Shown one piece after another: positions 18,727 to 27,232 of a DNA stretch of 56,285 nt. The notes beneath the pieces are model-generated. The model made no database searches, was not told the origin of the DNA, and worked only from the letters and a program-made list of their open reading frames with translations. Made by a program: the position numbers and the translations under genes. Each line of letters starts with the position of its first letter. Positions within the stretch are counted from its first letter, which is position 1. The stretch spans positions 1-56,285 of the forward strand of contig CACZYF010000005.1 in NCBI GenBank assembly GCA_902785355.1. The letters are read 5' to 3'. The DNA comes from an uncultured Ruminococcus sp. Lineage in GTDB: Bacteria > Bacillota > Clostridia > Oscillospirales > Acutalibacteraceae.

Positions 18727-18740
18727 GGTGAGAGTGCTAA
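18714..18740. promoter_or_regulatory. CIRCE operator (HrcA site)
   Basis: TTAGCACTG-N9-GAGTGCTAA, a 9-9-9 inverted repeat, matches the CIRCE consensus TTAGCACTC-N9-GAGTGCTAA with one change. It covers the -35 region of htpG. In Firmicutes CIRCE normally controls groESL and hrcA-grpE-dnaK-dnaJ, so this places htpG in a HrcA regulon. hrcA itself is not in the window. Confidence 0.92.
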
Positions 18741-18765
18741 TTCTTTGTAAATTAAATGTGAACCG

Positions 18766-18801
18766 GATAAGGAAACGCCGCTGAGCATGCACTCAGCGGC
18801 G
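18766..18801 (-). terminator. Terminator after the sigma/anti-sigma/dockerin operon
   Basis: A perfect 10-bp GC-rich stem (CGCCGCTGAG 18776-18785 with CTCAGCGGCG 18792-18801, loop CATGCA) is followed on the minus strand by TTTCCTT. The T run is short, but the position 23 bases past the stop fits. Confidence 0.65.
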
Positions 18802-18823
18802 GGCTTATATTTCTAACTCAGAA

Positions 18824-19879
18824 TTAATAAGGCAGATCAACCAGATAACGCTGGATCGCGGTCACGTCAAGGATGTTTCGCTCGCCGTCTCGGTTGAAAT
18901 CGGAGTAGTACATTGGTTCACGGTTCCACGAGTATAAGTCGATTTTATCATTATCAGGGTAATCACGGATACGGGCGTCACAGCGTTGGATGATAGTCGC
19001 ATCAATAATCGAGATAACATTGTCGTCGTCCAGATCTCCAAGCGGCTTACCCTCGGTGACGTATTCATCAAACGCTCTTGGAAGTCCGTCGTACTCTTTT
19101 GCGACAAGTGAAGCGGCGTCGATGAAATCATCCCGTTCTACGTCATACACTGCGTAACCTGAATCAAAGGGAGCGTAATAATTACTGTGAGAGATCACGC
19201 GGTTGCCGAGGATAGCAGTGTAAACAGCAGGCTGGCAAATATCCAATCGGCAGGCGACCAGCACCCAGTCGTTTTTACCGCTTGCATCATAATGATAGTA
19301 GCACTCACGATAGGACGCAACGTGCTCATACTGTGTTTCATACTTCTGCTTAAAGCTGCTTTCATAAATATGCCCCGACGCAGGCTGTTCTGCACTCTGC
19401 GTCGTTTCAACAGGAGCCAAACTCTCATCATAATCGAGGATCTCTACCTCACTGAACGCCGAGATTGCGTAGACCTGTTCTTTTGTTAAGCTCAGAACAA
19501 CCATCGGAGAAACAGTACCGCAAAACAAAACATCTTCATCCGATACGCCTGACTTTTCGATAAGCGCTTTATTTCCTGCCGCCTCCATTTCTCCCGCGAT
19601 CCGGTTATAAACTTTGGAATAGGTATCAACCTCATCCAAGGTCATGCAGGTACCCGCAGTCAATCCACACTCTTCAAAGGTCATACGTTCTATAAGCTCT
19701 GCATCATGCTGATAATAGAGCCAAATACCGGTCGATATTTTCTCGCCTTCGGGAAGCTTATCGAGCTGTTCCGCGAGAGCAGAAGTGATTTTCCCATTCT
19801 TCTCCTTTGCGAGCACCGTTATAGTCACACAGGATAACAGCAGGGCGATCGAAATCATAATCGACAATACTTTTTTCAT
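18824..19879 (-). CDS. Secreted dockerin-containing protein of unknown function
   Basis: The 351 residues start with a signal peptide (about 1-24, lipobox absent). A region of about 255 residues that I do not recognise follows; it contains three Cys and the repeated word YYxYDASGKN. A type I dockerin (about 280-351) has calcium loops GDLDDDNVISIIDATIIQR and SDFNRDGERNILDVTAIQR, close to the ruminococcal consensus and unlike the two paralogues at 11-14.5 kb. The start follows AAGGAGAATTAGATC. It lies 43 bases after the anti-sigma-like gene and before a terminator, so it is the third gene of the sigma factor operon. Confidence 0.78.
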   Translation of the reverse strand: MKKVLSIMISIALLLSCVTITVLAKEKNGKITSALAEQLDKLPEGEKISTGIWLYYQHDAELIERMTFEECGLTAGTCMTLDEVDTYSKVYNRIAGEMEAAGNKALIEKSGVSDEDVLFCGTVSPMVVLSLTKEQVYAISAFSEVEILDYDESLAPVETTQSAEQPASGHIYESSFKQKYETQYEHVASYRECYYHYDASGKNDWVLVACRLDICQPAVYTAILGNRVISHSNYYAPFDSGYAVYDVERDDFIDAASLVAKEYDGLPRAFDEYVTEGKPLGDLDDDNVISIIDATIIQRCDARIRDYPDNDKIDLYSWNREPMYYSDFNRDGERNILDVTAIQRYLVDLPY

Positions 19880-19922
19880 GATCTAATTCTCCTTTCGAGC
19901 GTATTACATACTGCCCGTTTCT

Positions 19923-20807
19923 TCACAGCCAGTGTACACTGTTCGTGGTCAGTACATTTCCGTTACTGTCATAAATGATACAATTGAAAACATCTCTCTC
20001 CGATCGAAAAGGCACATTGTAGTAAACTGCAAACTCATAAATATAGATATCACAATCTCTATCACTTCCGATCTCTGTCATCAACCTTTCGTCAGCAAAC
20101 AGCTCATAGCCGCCGAACACCTCTCCGGCTGTACTTTCGATACGGCAATAAACCCTGCGATCTTTGGGAATCTGATTATGCAGAATCGTCGTACTGACTC
20201 TCGTAGGAGGCGTCCAAATCCCTTCGGTAGGGTCAAGCCACACTTCAGTTGGATCGTCGGGAACCCACGGCAGCGCTGTCGGGGGCTGAGGATTCCACGA
20301 GCCTTGCTTTTCGGTCGGTTTTTCTGTCGGAGGATCGGTAACAGGAGCTATCGGAGCTGCGGTTGGCGCAGTATCGGGGGCGGGCGTCGTATTTTCGGTC
20401 AACGGTGAAACGGTGGATTGATTATTATTTACCGTGCTCTGCCGAGCGGGTGCGATAGTGCCGTCGGTCACGGGAGAAGTCGGGGAGATTTCGGGAGCGG
20501 AAGTGCTTAGGATCGGCGATTTTGAGGGAGATACCGGCTGTTCGGTGATCGGCTGCGTCGCGGCGGTCGCGCTGTCCGTCGAAGCGGGCTGAACGACAAC
20601 GGGGGATTTTCCGTCCATGTTCAGGAACAGAGCGGCGCTGACAGCGGTGATCAGGACGATACTCGCGGCTGCTGCGGCGATCCGAACAGCTCGGGTACGA
20701 TACCCGACCGGCTTATGCTTCGGCTCATCGGGGATCGCCAGCACCTTTTCCCTCAGCTTCTCAGGGACTTTGATATTCTTGACGCTATGGAAGTTGATAT
20801 TGTTCAC
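19923..20807 (-). CDS. Membrane anti-sigma-like protein with Pro/Thr-rich linker
   Basis: A short cytoplasmic N-terminus (1-40), one transmembrane helix (about 41-63), an extracellular Pro/Ser/Thr-rich linker (about 65-195) and a compact C-terminal domain (about 200-294) give the layout of a membrane anti-sigma factor with an outside sensor. No zinc-binding HxxxCxxC motif is present, so it is not a standard ZAS domain. The start is GTG at 20805-20807, overlapping the sigma stop as GTGA, with GGAGG upstream. Partnership with the sigma factor is inferred from this coupling. The family is unassigned. Confidence 0.72.
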   Translation of the reverse strand: MNNINFHSVKNIKVPEKLREKVLAIPDEPKHKPVGYRTRAVRIAAAAASIVLITAVSAALFLNMDGKSPVVVQPASTDSATAATQPITEQPVSPSKSPILSTSAPEISPTSPVTDGTIAPARQSTVNNNQSTVSPLTENTTPAPDTAPTAAPIAPVTDPPTEKPTEKQGSWNPQPPTALPWVPDDPTEVWLDPTEGIWTPPTRVSTTILHNQIPKDRRVYCRIESTAGEVFGGYELFADERLMTEIGSDRDCDIYIYEFAVYYNVPFRSERDVFNCIIYDSNGNVLTTNSVHWL

Positions 20808-21286
20808 GTTTCCTCACCTCCATAAATCTGTTTGAGCTTATCTCGTCCGCGTTTCAGGAGCGACATGACCGTTCCTTCCCTTGTATCGAGGATCCCGGCG
20901 ATCTCTCTGACCTTGTAGCCTTCTTCATAATAGAGGTACAGCACCTCGCGGTATTTGGCACTCAGCCGCATCAGCGCCCAGCTGAGATCGCTGTGATCGT
21001 CCGATTGAGGAAGGGGAAGCTCTCCCAGATGATCCAGCGGTACAAAGCGAAGGGAGCGGCGAACGCTCATGCGACATTCGTTGATCGCGACGTGCAGCAG
21101 CCACGCTTTCAGATGGTTTTCGTCGGTAAAATCGGGGGATTTCTCATACAGCTTGATGAACGTATTCTGCACGCAGTCGTCGACGTCGGCGTTGCCGCTG
21201 AGACGCATCACACAGACAGCGTACACGGTACCGATATACTTATCCACAGTCTGTTCATAGCTGAGCCCTGCATACAACCGATCCAT
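20804..21286 (-). CDS. ECF-type RNA polymerase sigma factor
   Basis: The 160 residues contain sigma-70 region 2 (about 10-75, with DVDDCVQNTFIKLY) and region 4 (about 100-150, with YREVLYLYYEEGYKVREIAGIL and a helix-turn-helix). A short linker and no region 3 make it an ECF sigma factor. The ATG follows GAAGGGGGATGAACG. It is the first gene of a three-gene operon with the anti-sigma-like and dockerin proteins. The upstream gap has TACAAT and a small hairpin (about 21361-21376), but I could not assign a clear ECF-type -35/-10 pair. Confidence 0.88.
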   Translation of the reverse strand: MDRLYAGLSYEQTVDKYIGTVYAVCVMRLSGNADVDDCVQNTFIKLYEKSPDFTDENHLKAWLLHVAINECRMSVRRSLRFVPLDHLGELPLPQSDDHSDLSWALMRLSAKYREVLYLYYEEGYKVREIAGILDTREGTVMSLLKRGRDKLKQIYGGEET

Positions 21287-21447
21287 CGTTCATCCCCCTT
21301 CACTTACTAAATGCGCGAAGTACACGTTTAATTGCATTGTAATCAATTTTTTACAGAAAGCACATATCAATGTGCGAATATCCCGGCGGAACACGGGACG
21401 CTGAGGCACCGTTTCATGCAATTATCACTGACCGCTGTTTGCTAAAC

Positions 21448-21475
21448 AAAAAAGGCTGACAGTCGCCTGTCAGCC
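21448..21475 (-). terminator. Terminator after hup
   Basis: A perfect 9-bp stem (GGCTGACAG 21454-21462 with CTGTCAGCC 21467-21475, loop TCGC) is followed on the minus strand by six T. It lies 18 bases past the hup stop. Confidence 0.9.
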
Positions 21476-21492
21476 CTTGGGTCTTGCAAAAA

Positions 21493-21768
21493 TTACTTGT
21501 TAACCGCGTCCTTGAAAGCCTTGCCTGCCTTGAAAGCGGGAACCTTGGAAGCGGGGATCTCGATCTTAGCGTTGGTTCTGGGATCAACACCGGTACGAGC
21601 GTTTCTCTCTCTTCTCTCAAAAGTACCGAAACCGACCAGCTGGATCTTGTCGCCGGCAGCGATGGTCTCTACGATGGTGTCGAAGGTAGCGGCTACAGCA
21701 GCCTCAGCGTCCTTCTTGGAAATAGCAGCTTTTTCAGCAACAATTGCGATGAGTTCAGACTTTTTCAT
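21493..21768 (-). CDS. hup: DNA-binding protein HU
   Basis: HU is a small histone-like protein that bends DNA and compacts the nucleoid. The 91 residues match the family end to end, with [13 protein letters not shown] at about 46-58 and the DNA-wrapping arm ending in a conserved Pro. The ATG follows GGAGGAAAACAAAAA. It is the last gene after the flippase and mazG. A small inverted repeat (GCGGAA/TTCCGC) lies between mazG and hup at about 21791-21806 and has no T run. Confidence 0.96.
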   Translation of the reverse strand: MKKSELIAIVAEKAAISKKDAEAAVAATFDTIVETIAAGDKIQLVGFGTFERRERNARTGVDPRTNAKIEIPASKVPAFKAGKAFKDAVNK

Positions 21769-21815
21769 TTTTTGTTTTCCTCCAATAATTTATTGCGGAA
21801 GATTCCGCGTATTTT

Positions 21816-22622
21816 CTATTTAACTTCTTCCCAAAGGGAATCAATTAACGACGGTTGGGCGGTTTTCATGTCGATACCGCGCTCATGCGCGAGCTCCTCG
21901 ACTGCGCGAAACCGCTTCGCGAATTTATCGGTAGAGCGGTAGAGCGCCTGTTCGGCGTCCACACCGGCGAATCGCGCGATGTTGACGACGGAGAACAGAA
22001 GATCGCCGAGCTCCTCCTCGATCTGCGCCTTGTCGCCGCTCTCGATCGCCCTAAACAGCTCCTGCTGTTCCTCGGGAACCTTTGACGCGGCTTCGGCGGC
22101 GTTCTTAAAATCCATGCCGGATTTTGCGGAACGCTTCTGCACCTTCTGCGCACGCATAAGGGCGGGGAGCGACCGCGCTACGTCATCGACAGAGTCGGCG
22201 TAGCTCTCCTGCGACTTAGTCTGCATCTTGATGGCGTCCCAATTACGGAGCACCTCCTCGGGCGTCTCGGCGTCAACGCTGCCGAACACGTGCGGGTGAC
22301 GGATGATCAACTTCTGACAGACGTCGTTACATACGTCGTCAAAATTAAAGCGTCCTTCCTCCTCTTCCATCAAAGAGTGGAAGATCACCTGCATCAGCAC
22401 GTCGCCGAGCTCCTCTTTGAGCAAGGGGGAATCGCCCTTGTCGATAGCTTCGACTGCCTCGTAGGTCTCTTCGATAAAATTCTGACGGATGCTCTCGTGG
22501 GTCTGCACCTTATCCCATGGGCAGCCGTTCGGAGAGCGAAGGATGCGCATAATTCCGATCAGATCAGTAATATTATAGGCGTCCTTGTACTGAAAATCCA
22601 TAATTTCACTCATTTTATCCAT
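21816..22622 (-). CDS. mazG: Nucleoside triphosphate pyrophosphohydrolase MazG
   Basis: MazG hydrolyses (d)NTPs to monophosphates and pyrophosphate, a house-cleaning role. The 268 residues hold two MazG domains. The first has EETYEAVEAID and EELGDVLMQ metal-binding motifs (about 50-78) and the second EEELGDLLFSVVN (about 195-210). The ATG has only AAGGT at long distance, so initiation may depend on coupling to the upstream flippase gene, which stops 13 bases before. It belongs to the conserved yabM-mazG-hup cluster. Confidence 0.93.
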   Translation of the reverse strand: MDKMSEIMDFQYKDAYNITDLIGIMRILRSPNGCPWDKVQTHESIRQNFIEETYEAVEAIDKGDSPLLKEELGDVLMQVIFHSLMEEEEGRFNFDDVCNDVCQKLIIRHPHVFGSVDAETPEEVLRNWDAIKMQTKSQESYADSVDDVARSLPALMRAQKVQKRSAKSGMDFKNAAEAASKVPEEQQELFRAIESGDKAQIEEELGDLLFSVVNIARFAGVDAEQALYRSTDKFAKRFRAVEELAHERGIDMKTAQPSLIDSLWEEVK

Positions 22623-22635
22623 TGGTATTACTATA

Positions 22636-24447
22636 TTACCTTAACAGGTGAAGTTTTTCAAGGATTGTTACAATATTTTTACCTTTTGGCAGCATGGCGA
22701 TCTCATCCTTGCTGAAGGTGCGCATCAGCATCAGGGCGAGAACATACACGATGACCGCAACGATAACACATGCGACGATGGAAATAAGGTTGCCGGTGAA
22801 CATGCTGAACAGCTTATAAACGCCGAACGCAGTCGCGGCGCAGATCGCACCGGAGATCAGCGGCTTCAACATCGTATTGACGAAATTCGGCATACAGCCC
22901 GAATGACGGATCAAGAGGTACATACCGACGATGAACACAAAGGTGAAGGCGACCAGAGAGCCGACAGCCGCGCCGGTGACATTGATCTCGACAATGCTGA
23001 CGAAGAGGTAGTTGGTCGCGACCTTGATGACCATGGCGATGGTACACAGGATCAGCGGCAGATGAACCTTACCGAGGCTCTGCAGCATGCTCATGACGGG
23101 CGTAGACGCCGCGACAACGATGCACGAGAAGCCCATGATGCTCAGGATCGAGGCGGAGACGTCGCCCTCGAAGCCGCCGCCGTAGAGCAGGGTGATGATC
23201 GGCTTTGAAAGCGCGAACAGCGACAGTCCCGCCGGCAGGGTGAACATCATCGTCATCTTCAATACGGTCTCGATGCTCGTCTTGAGCTCCTTCTTATCAC
23301 CGGAGCTGTAAGCGGCGGTAACGTTCGGCAGCGCCGAGGTACCGAAGACCTGGGTGACGGTCGTCACGAGCTGCATCAGCGGCAGGGCGTTCGCAAAGCA
23401 GCCCCACAGCGAGGTGTGCAGCGAGATCTCCTCCGTACCCACGGGATGTACCATGTGAGAGAGCTTCTCGGCGTACTGAGAGCCGAACTGTGCGACCAGC
23501 AGATCGCCGTTGGTCAGGCTGGTATGATACAGCACGTTCTGGATGACCACCGAGTCGATGGTGGTGGAGATATTCATGATAAACGCCGACAGGATGATCG
23601 GTACGGCGGTTTTGATCAGGATCTTTAAGGTTTCCTGCTGGGTACGGGCGTCGACGGAATCATGCATCATCTCGTCGGTGACCATAAACTTGTGCTTGCT
23701 GTAGTAGATACGCAGGAAAAGGAACGCGAACAGTGACCCCAGCGCGATACCCGCGATCGCCGCGGCGACCGAATAAGCGAGCAGAGTCTGCATGGCGTTC
23801 TGGGGGGTGTCAAAGGTCTTGCCGAATACGGTGCCTGACGCGGAAAACTCGGACATACCGAACTTCATGACGAGGTAGCCGAGCGTCAGACCGCTGACGA
23901 CCTTGACCAGCATCTCCACGACCTCAGAGCAGGCGGAGGGGAACATGTTGCGCTGACCCTCGTAGTAGCCGCGATAGATCGACACCAGACACCCAAGGAA
24001 TACCGCGGGCGATAAGGTCATCATCGCGTACAGAGAAAGCGGCTGCTTGATGATCGAGACATAGACGAAGCTGATACCGATCATCAGGGCAAAGCACACC
24101 AGACCCATGACGATGAACAGGCGCTTGGATGTCTTATGGATGACCGCTACGTCCTTGTAGCGTTTCTGGGCGACGCTCTCGGCGATCAGTCGAGATACCG
24201 CGATCGGAAAGCCCGCCGTCGCCAGCGCGAACAGCGGCGTATAGACCTCATAAGCGTTGCTCAAAAGCCCCTGACCGACGCTGCCCATCGAGAAGCCGGC
24301 GATATCATCGTAACCCGCGTACATGCGGTACAGGAATATCTTGTAGAACATGCCGAGCAGCTTGACGACGACCATGCTGACGGTCATGATCAAGGCGCCC
24401 TTGACAAAGGTTTTTGACGTATTCTTACTTAAACTGTCGTTATTCAT
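22636..24447 (-). CDS. Polysaccharide flippase of the SpoVB/YabM (MATE/MOP) family
   Basis: This is a 603-residue integral membrane protein with about 14 transmembrane helices. It belongs to the MOP superfamily that flips lipid-linked sugars (SpoVB, YabM, MurJ relatives). The N-terminal SKTFVKGALIMTVSMVVVK and the later GIALGS, FMNISTTIDS-type and GLSLFALSKPI segments fit SpoVB/YabM better than MurJ. Its position before mazG and hup also matches yabM. It starts with ATG after GGAGTGATTGA and heads the operon from a predicted promoter at 24521-24549. Its substrate cannot be told from sequence. Confidence 0.85.
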   Translation of the reverse strand: MNNDSLSKNTSKTFVKGALIMTVSMVVVKLLGMFYKIFLYRMYAGYDDIAGFSMGSVGQGLLSNAYEVYTPLFALATAGFPIAVSRLIAESVAQKRYKDVAVIHKTSKRLFIVMGLVCFALMIGISFVYVSIIKQPLSLYAMMTLSPAVFLGCLVSIYRGYYEGQRNMFPSACSEVVEMLVKVVSGLTLGYLVMKFGMSEFSASGTVFGKTFDTPQNAMQTLLAYSVAAAIAGIALGSLFAFLFLRIYYSKHKFMVTDEMMHDSVDARTQQETLKILIKTAVPIILSAFIMNISTTIDSVVIQNVLYHTSLTNGDLLVAQFGSQYAEKLSHMVHPVGTEEISLHTSLWGCFANALPLMQLVTTVTQVFGTSALPNVTAAYSSGDKKELKTSIETVLKMTMMFTLPAGLSLFALSKPIITLLYGGGFEGDVSASILSIMGFSCIVVAASTPVMSMLQSLGKVHLPLILCTIAMVIKVATNYLFVSIVEINVTGAAVGSLVAFTFVFIVGMYLLIRHSGCMPNFVNTMLKPLISGAICAATAFGVYKLFSMFTGNLISIVACVIVAVIVYVLALMLMRTFSKDEIAMLPKGKNIVTILEKLHLLR

Positions 24448-24520
24448 TCAATCACTCCATTTACTGTTATCCGCCGGGGATAACAACAATCGACAGATCG
24501 GATATTCTGACTAAAGAGGT

Positions 24521-24549
24521 ATTTTAGCACAGGTAAAAGGATAATTCAA
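24521..24549 (-). promoter_or_regulatory. Predicted promoter of the flippase-mazG-hup operon
   Basis: On the minus strand TTGAAT (24544-24549) and TAAAAT (24521-24526) are 17 bases apart, with an extended -10 TG. The start codon lies about 75 bases downstream, and a 7-bp inverted repeat (GTTATCC/GGATAAC, about 24469-24487) sits in the leader. Confidence 0.6.
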
Positions 24550-24561
24550 CCGTGCGGAGAA

Positions 24562-25992
24562 TTATTCGTTGTATTCACCATAAAAAGATTTCACGCGCTG
24601 CTTGCGCTGTAACAACTCGTCAAAGCGGCTGATATATTCATACGGATATTTGAAGTTGAATATGCGCTCGAGATAGTCGGATGCGGTATCGCGCAGCTTG
24701 GTCACAGCACCCGCCCCGCAGGCGAGGATCGAGTGGGTCTCCTCCATGATGTACACGTTGTAGGGGCTGAAATACCCGGGCTTTGCCCAGCCGATATTCT
24801 CCAGATTCGAGAGCATCTTGCTCTGACGGTAGAGGTAGTACGGCTCATAGCCGCCGTCGGTCAGCTGAGCGGAGGCATAAGCGAGCATCCGCGCCGTGTA
24901 TGCCTGCTCCCGTACCGCGTCGGCGGAATTAAGGCGGGCAGAGCGTTTGACGGCGAGCGTATGAACAGTCACGCTCTCAGGGTCAAGCTCACGGATGATG
25001 CTAATGGTGCGCTCGAAGCTCTCGGGCGTATCGGTGGTTAGCCCTGCGATCAGATCCATGTTGATGTTGTCAAAGCCCAGCTCCCGCGCGAGACGAAAGG
25101 CGTCGATTGTCTGCTGTGAATTATGCTTGCGGCCGATATGCTCCAGCACACTGTCGTTGAAGGTCTGGGGATTGATCGAGATACGGGTGACGGCATGCTT
25201 TTTCAGCGCCGTCAGCTTCTCCCGCGTAACGGTATCGGGACGGCCCGCTTCGACCGTGAACTCCGCGCAGCGGCTCATGTCGAAATCCGCCTCGATCTCA
25301 CTGAGCAGAAGATCGAGCTGTTCGGCAGTAAGGGTCGTGGGCGTACCGCCGCCGATATAGACGGACTCCAGCCGCAGATCAAGCTCCCGCGCAAGCTCCG
25401 CCGTATAACGGATCTCGCCGAGCAGCAACGGGATATAATCCTCAATCAGCTTCTTTGCTTTCTCGACGCTCTGGCTGACAAAGGAGCAGTAGCTGCACCG
25501 AGTCGGGCAGAACGGGATGCTGACGTACAGCGAGAAAGAGCGCTTACCGGAGCGTTTGATGATCGCTCTCTGATTATGACGAACGGTTTTAGCCAGCTCG
25601 GTCTTTTCTGCGCTGACGAGAAGGGTGTCGCGGAAATATCGCTCTGCTTCCTCTTCCCCGTCCTTATCGGCGAGCCGCGAAAACAGCTTGATCGGCCGCA
25701 CGCCGGTCAGGATTCCCCACGGCAGCTCGCGGTGATAATGCGCCGAGAGCAGTCGGTAGAGCAGGATTCCCATCTGCAGCTCGTCATCATCGCTCAGCGG
25801 AGCGGACAGTTCCCCGCGCTCACCGTCTGCACATAATTCTACCCTGACCTCGTCATAAACGGAGGTCAGGATATAAGGCGCTTCAAGAGTATTCCATTGG
25901 TGTATTACCGTGACTTCTTCGGTAAAGAGGAAGGCACGGCATAGATTTTCCATTTCATAATGGAACTTGTGGTTGTCGATATATAGATTCAT
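24562..25992 (-). CDS. hemZ: Radical SAM coproporphyrinogen dehydrogenase-like HemZ
   Basis: HemZ is a radical SAM protein related to oxygen-independent coproporphyrinogen III oxidase. The 4Fe-4S motif CPTRCSYC is at residues 162-169 of the chosen frame, followed by GGGTPTTL, an E-x-GRPDT segment and the HemN-type C-terminal region. The frame is open to 26070, but the extra residues translate a repeat element (25995-26115). I start at ATG 25990-25992, giving 476 residues; no Shine-Dalgarno is visible there. It ends the relA-dtd-MBL-hemZ cluster common in Clostridia. Heme biosynthesis is not otherwise visible here, so the substrate is uncertain. Confidence 0.87.
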   Translation of the reverse strand: MNLYIDNHKFHYEMENLCRAFLFTEEVTVIHQWNTLEAPYILTSVYDEVRVELCADGERGELSAPLSDDDELQMGILLYRLLSAHYHRELPWGILTGVRPIKLFSRLADKDGEEEAERYFRDTLLVSAEKTELAKTVRHNQRAIIKRSGKRSFSLYVSIPFCPTRCSYCSFVSQSVEKAKKLIEDYIPLLLGEIRYTAELARELDLRLESVYIGGGTPTTLTAEQLDLLLSEIEADFDMSRCAEFTVEAGRPDTVTREKLTALKKHAVTRISINPQTFNDSVLEHIGRKHNSQQTIDAFRLARELGFDNINMDLIAGLTTDTPESFERTISIIRELDPESVTVHTLAVKRSARLNSADAVREQAYTARMLAYASAQLTDGGYEPYYLYRQSKMLSNLENIGWAKPGYFSPYNVYIMEETHSILACGAGAVTKLRDTASDYLERIFNFKYPYEYISRFDELLQRKQRVKSFYGEYNE

Positions 25993-25994
25993 AA

Positions 25995-26115
25995 TTCGGT
26001 GAACGGTGAACAGTGAATGGCGGCGGGTGGGCTTCGCCCACAACCAATTGATCATACTTCCTACTATCAATCCGAAACGCGTCAGTGTTTCCCTTCACTG
26101 TTATCTGTTATCTTA
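25995..26115. repeat. Imperfect inverted repeat of GTGAACGG-type words
   Basis: The left arm (25995-26020) repeats GGTGAAC/AGTGAA and the right arm (26091-26115) holds the complement-like TTCACTGTTATCTGTTATC. Between them is a hairpin with GTGGGC/GCCCAC arms at 26027-26041. The element spans the gap between the MBL gene and hemZ and overlaps the MBL stop codon. Confidence 0.55.
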
Positions 26116-26733
26116 TTGCATATACGGGTTGTACTTTCTTTCCTGATTCAAGGTAGTGAACATATCATGTCCCGGGAACACGCGGTAGTCGCCGTCGAGA
26201 TCCCTGAGCCGCTCGATCGACTTCATCATATCCCTCATGCTCGAGGTCGGGAAGTCGGTGCGCCCGATGCTCGTGCAAAACAGCGTATCGCCCGAGAAGA
26301 TACAGTCATCCACGATATAGCATCCGCTGCCCATCGTATGGCCGGGCGTCAGGAGAAAACGTATCTCACTCTCACCCAGTATAACGATATCGCCGTCCTT
26401 GAGCGGACGATCAACGGTGAAGGGCGGGATGGCCAAGCCATGCTTCTTTGAGAGATTATAGCTCGGCTCAGAGATGAGCAGGAGTTCCTTCTGCGCCGCG
26501 CATACCGTCGGATGATAACGCTCGCATAGCTCCGCCACACCCAAAACATGGTCATAATGACCGTGGGTCAGCAGGATATAGTCGAGCTTTCCGCCTCGGC
26601 GGTCGATCTCGGAGATGACCGCGTCGCTGTGGTCGCCGGGGTCGATGACCGCCAGCGCACCGCTCGCCTCATCCTCTATCAGGTAACAGTTGGTGCCGAT
26701 CATGCCGACAACATCATAATCTATCTTGATCAT
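26113..26733 (-). CDS. MBL-fold metallo-hydrolase (glyoxalase II-like)
   Basis: This is a 206-residue metallo-beta-lactamase-fold protein with the dinuclear zinc motif HGHYDH (57-62), a later TPGHT and SGDTLF, and a C-terminal PGHD. The size and motif spacing fit the YcbL/glyoxalase II-like group often annotated as hydroxyacylglutathione hydrolase. The true substrate is unknown, since Clostridia mostly lack glutathione. Its start overlaps the dtd stop as ATGA. The relA-dtd-MBL-hemZ order is conserved. Confidence 0.88.
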   Translation of the reverse strand: MIKIDYDVVGMIGTNCYLIEDEASGALAVIDPGDHSDAVISEIDRRGGKLDYILLTHGHYDHVLGVAELCERYHPTVCAAQKELLLISEPSYNLSKKHGLAIPPFTVDRPLKDGDIVILGESEIRFLLTPGHTMGSGCYIVDDCIFSGDTLFCTSIGRTDFPTSSMRDMMKSIERLRDLDGDYRVFPGHDMFTTLNQERKYNPYMQ

Positions 26734-27185
26734 TTCTTCAATTCCCCGCTGTCGAGAATAATGGTAACGGGTCCGTCGTTGAGCAGTTCGACCTTCATAT
26801 CCGCGCCGAAAACGCCCTTGCCGACGTTTGTTACGCCCGCATCTATAATTCTTTTACAGAAATATTCATACAGTTCATTCGCGGTATCGGGCTTTGCCGC
26901 GCCGAAGAAGTCGGGACGTCTGCCCTTGACGCAGTTGGCACATAAGGTAAACTGCGATACCACCAGCGCCGAGCCGCCCGTCGTCAGAAGGGACAGGTTC
27001 ATCTTATCGTCGCTGTCGCTGAAGATACGCAGGTTCGCGATCTTATCCGCGAGCACCTCGGCGTCACGGCGGGTATCGCCCTCGGCAACACCCAACAGGA
27101 TCAGCAGACCGCCGTCGATCGCGGAGATCCGCTCCCCTTCTACGGTCACGCTCGCGCGCGTCACGCGCTGGAGCACTGCTTTCAT
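26730..27185 (-). CDS. dtd: D-aminoacyl-tRNA deacylase
   Basis: It hydrolyses D-amino acids (and mischarged Gly) from tRNA. The 151 residues show the active-site SQFT (77-80) and the NDGPVT motif with the cross-subunit Gly-Pro (136-141). The usual SQFTLYAD reads SQFTLCAN here. The ATG start lies 47 bases after relA. It is translationally coupled to the MBL gene. Confidence 0.94.
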   Translation of the reverse strand: MKAVLQRVTRASVTVEGERISAIDGGLLILLGVAEGDTRRDAEVLADKIANLRIFSDSDDKMNLSLLTTGGSALVVSQFTLCANCVKGRRPDFFGAAKPDTANELYEYFCKRIIDAGVTNVGKGVFGADMKVELLNDGPVTIILDSGELKK

Positions 27186-27232
27186 AATATATCACTCTTT
27201 CTGTCGGAAAAACATAATAAAAGGAAGCCCCG

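Noticed and set aside
21291-21412. ECF autoregulatory promoter upstream of the sigma gene
   Set aside because: A TGAAAC and a CGTC word exist, but only 10 bases apart instead of about 16, so the match is not credible.
25993-26070. Upstream extension of hemZ to 26070
   Set aside because: The added residues are translation of a repeat element and do not resemble HemZ N-termini.
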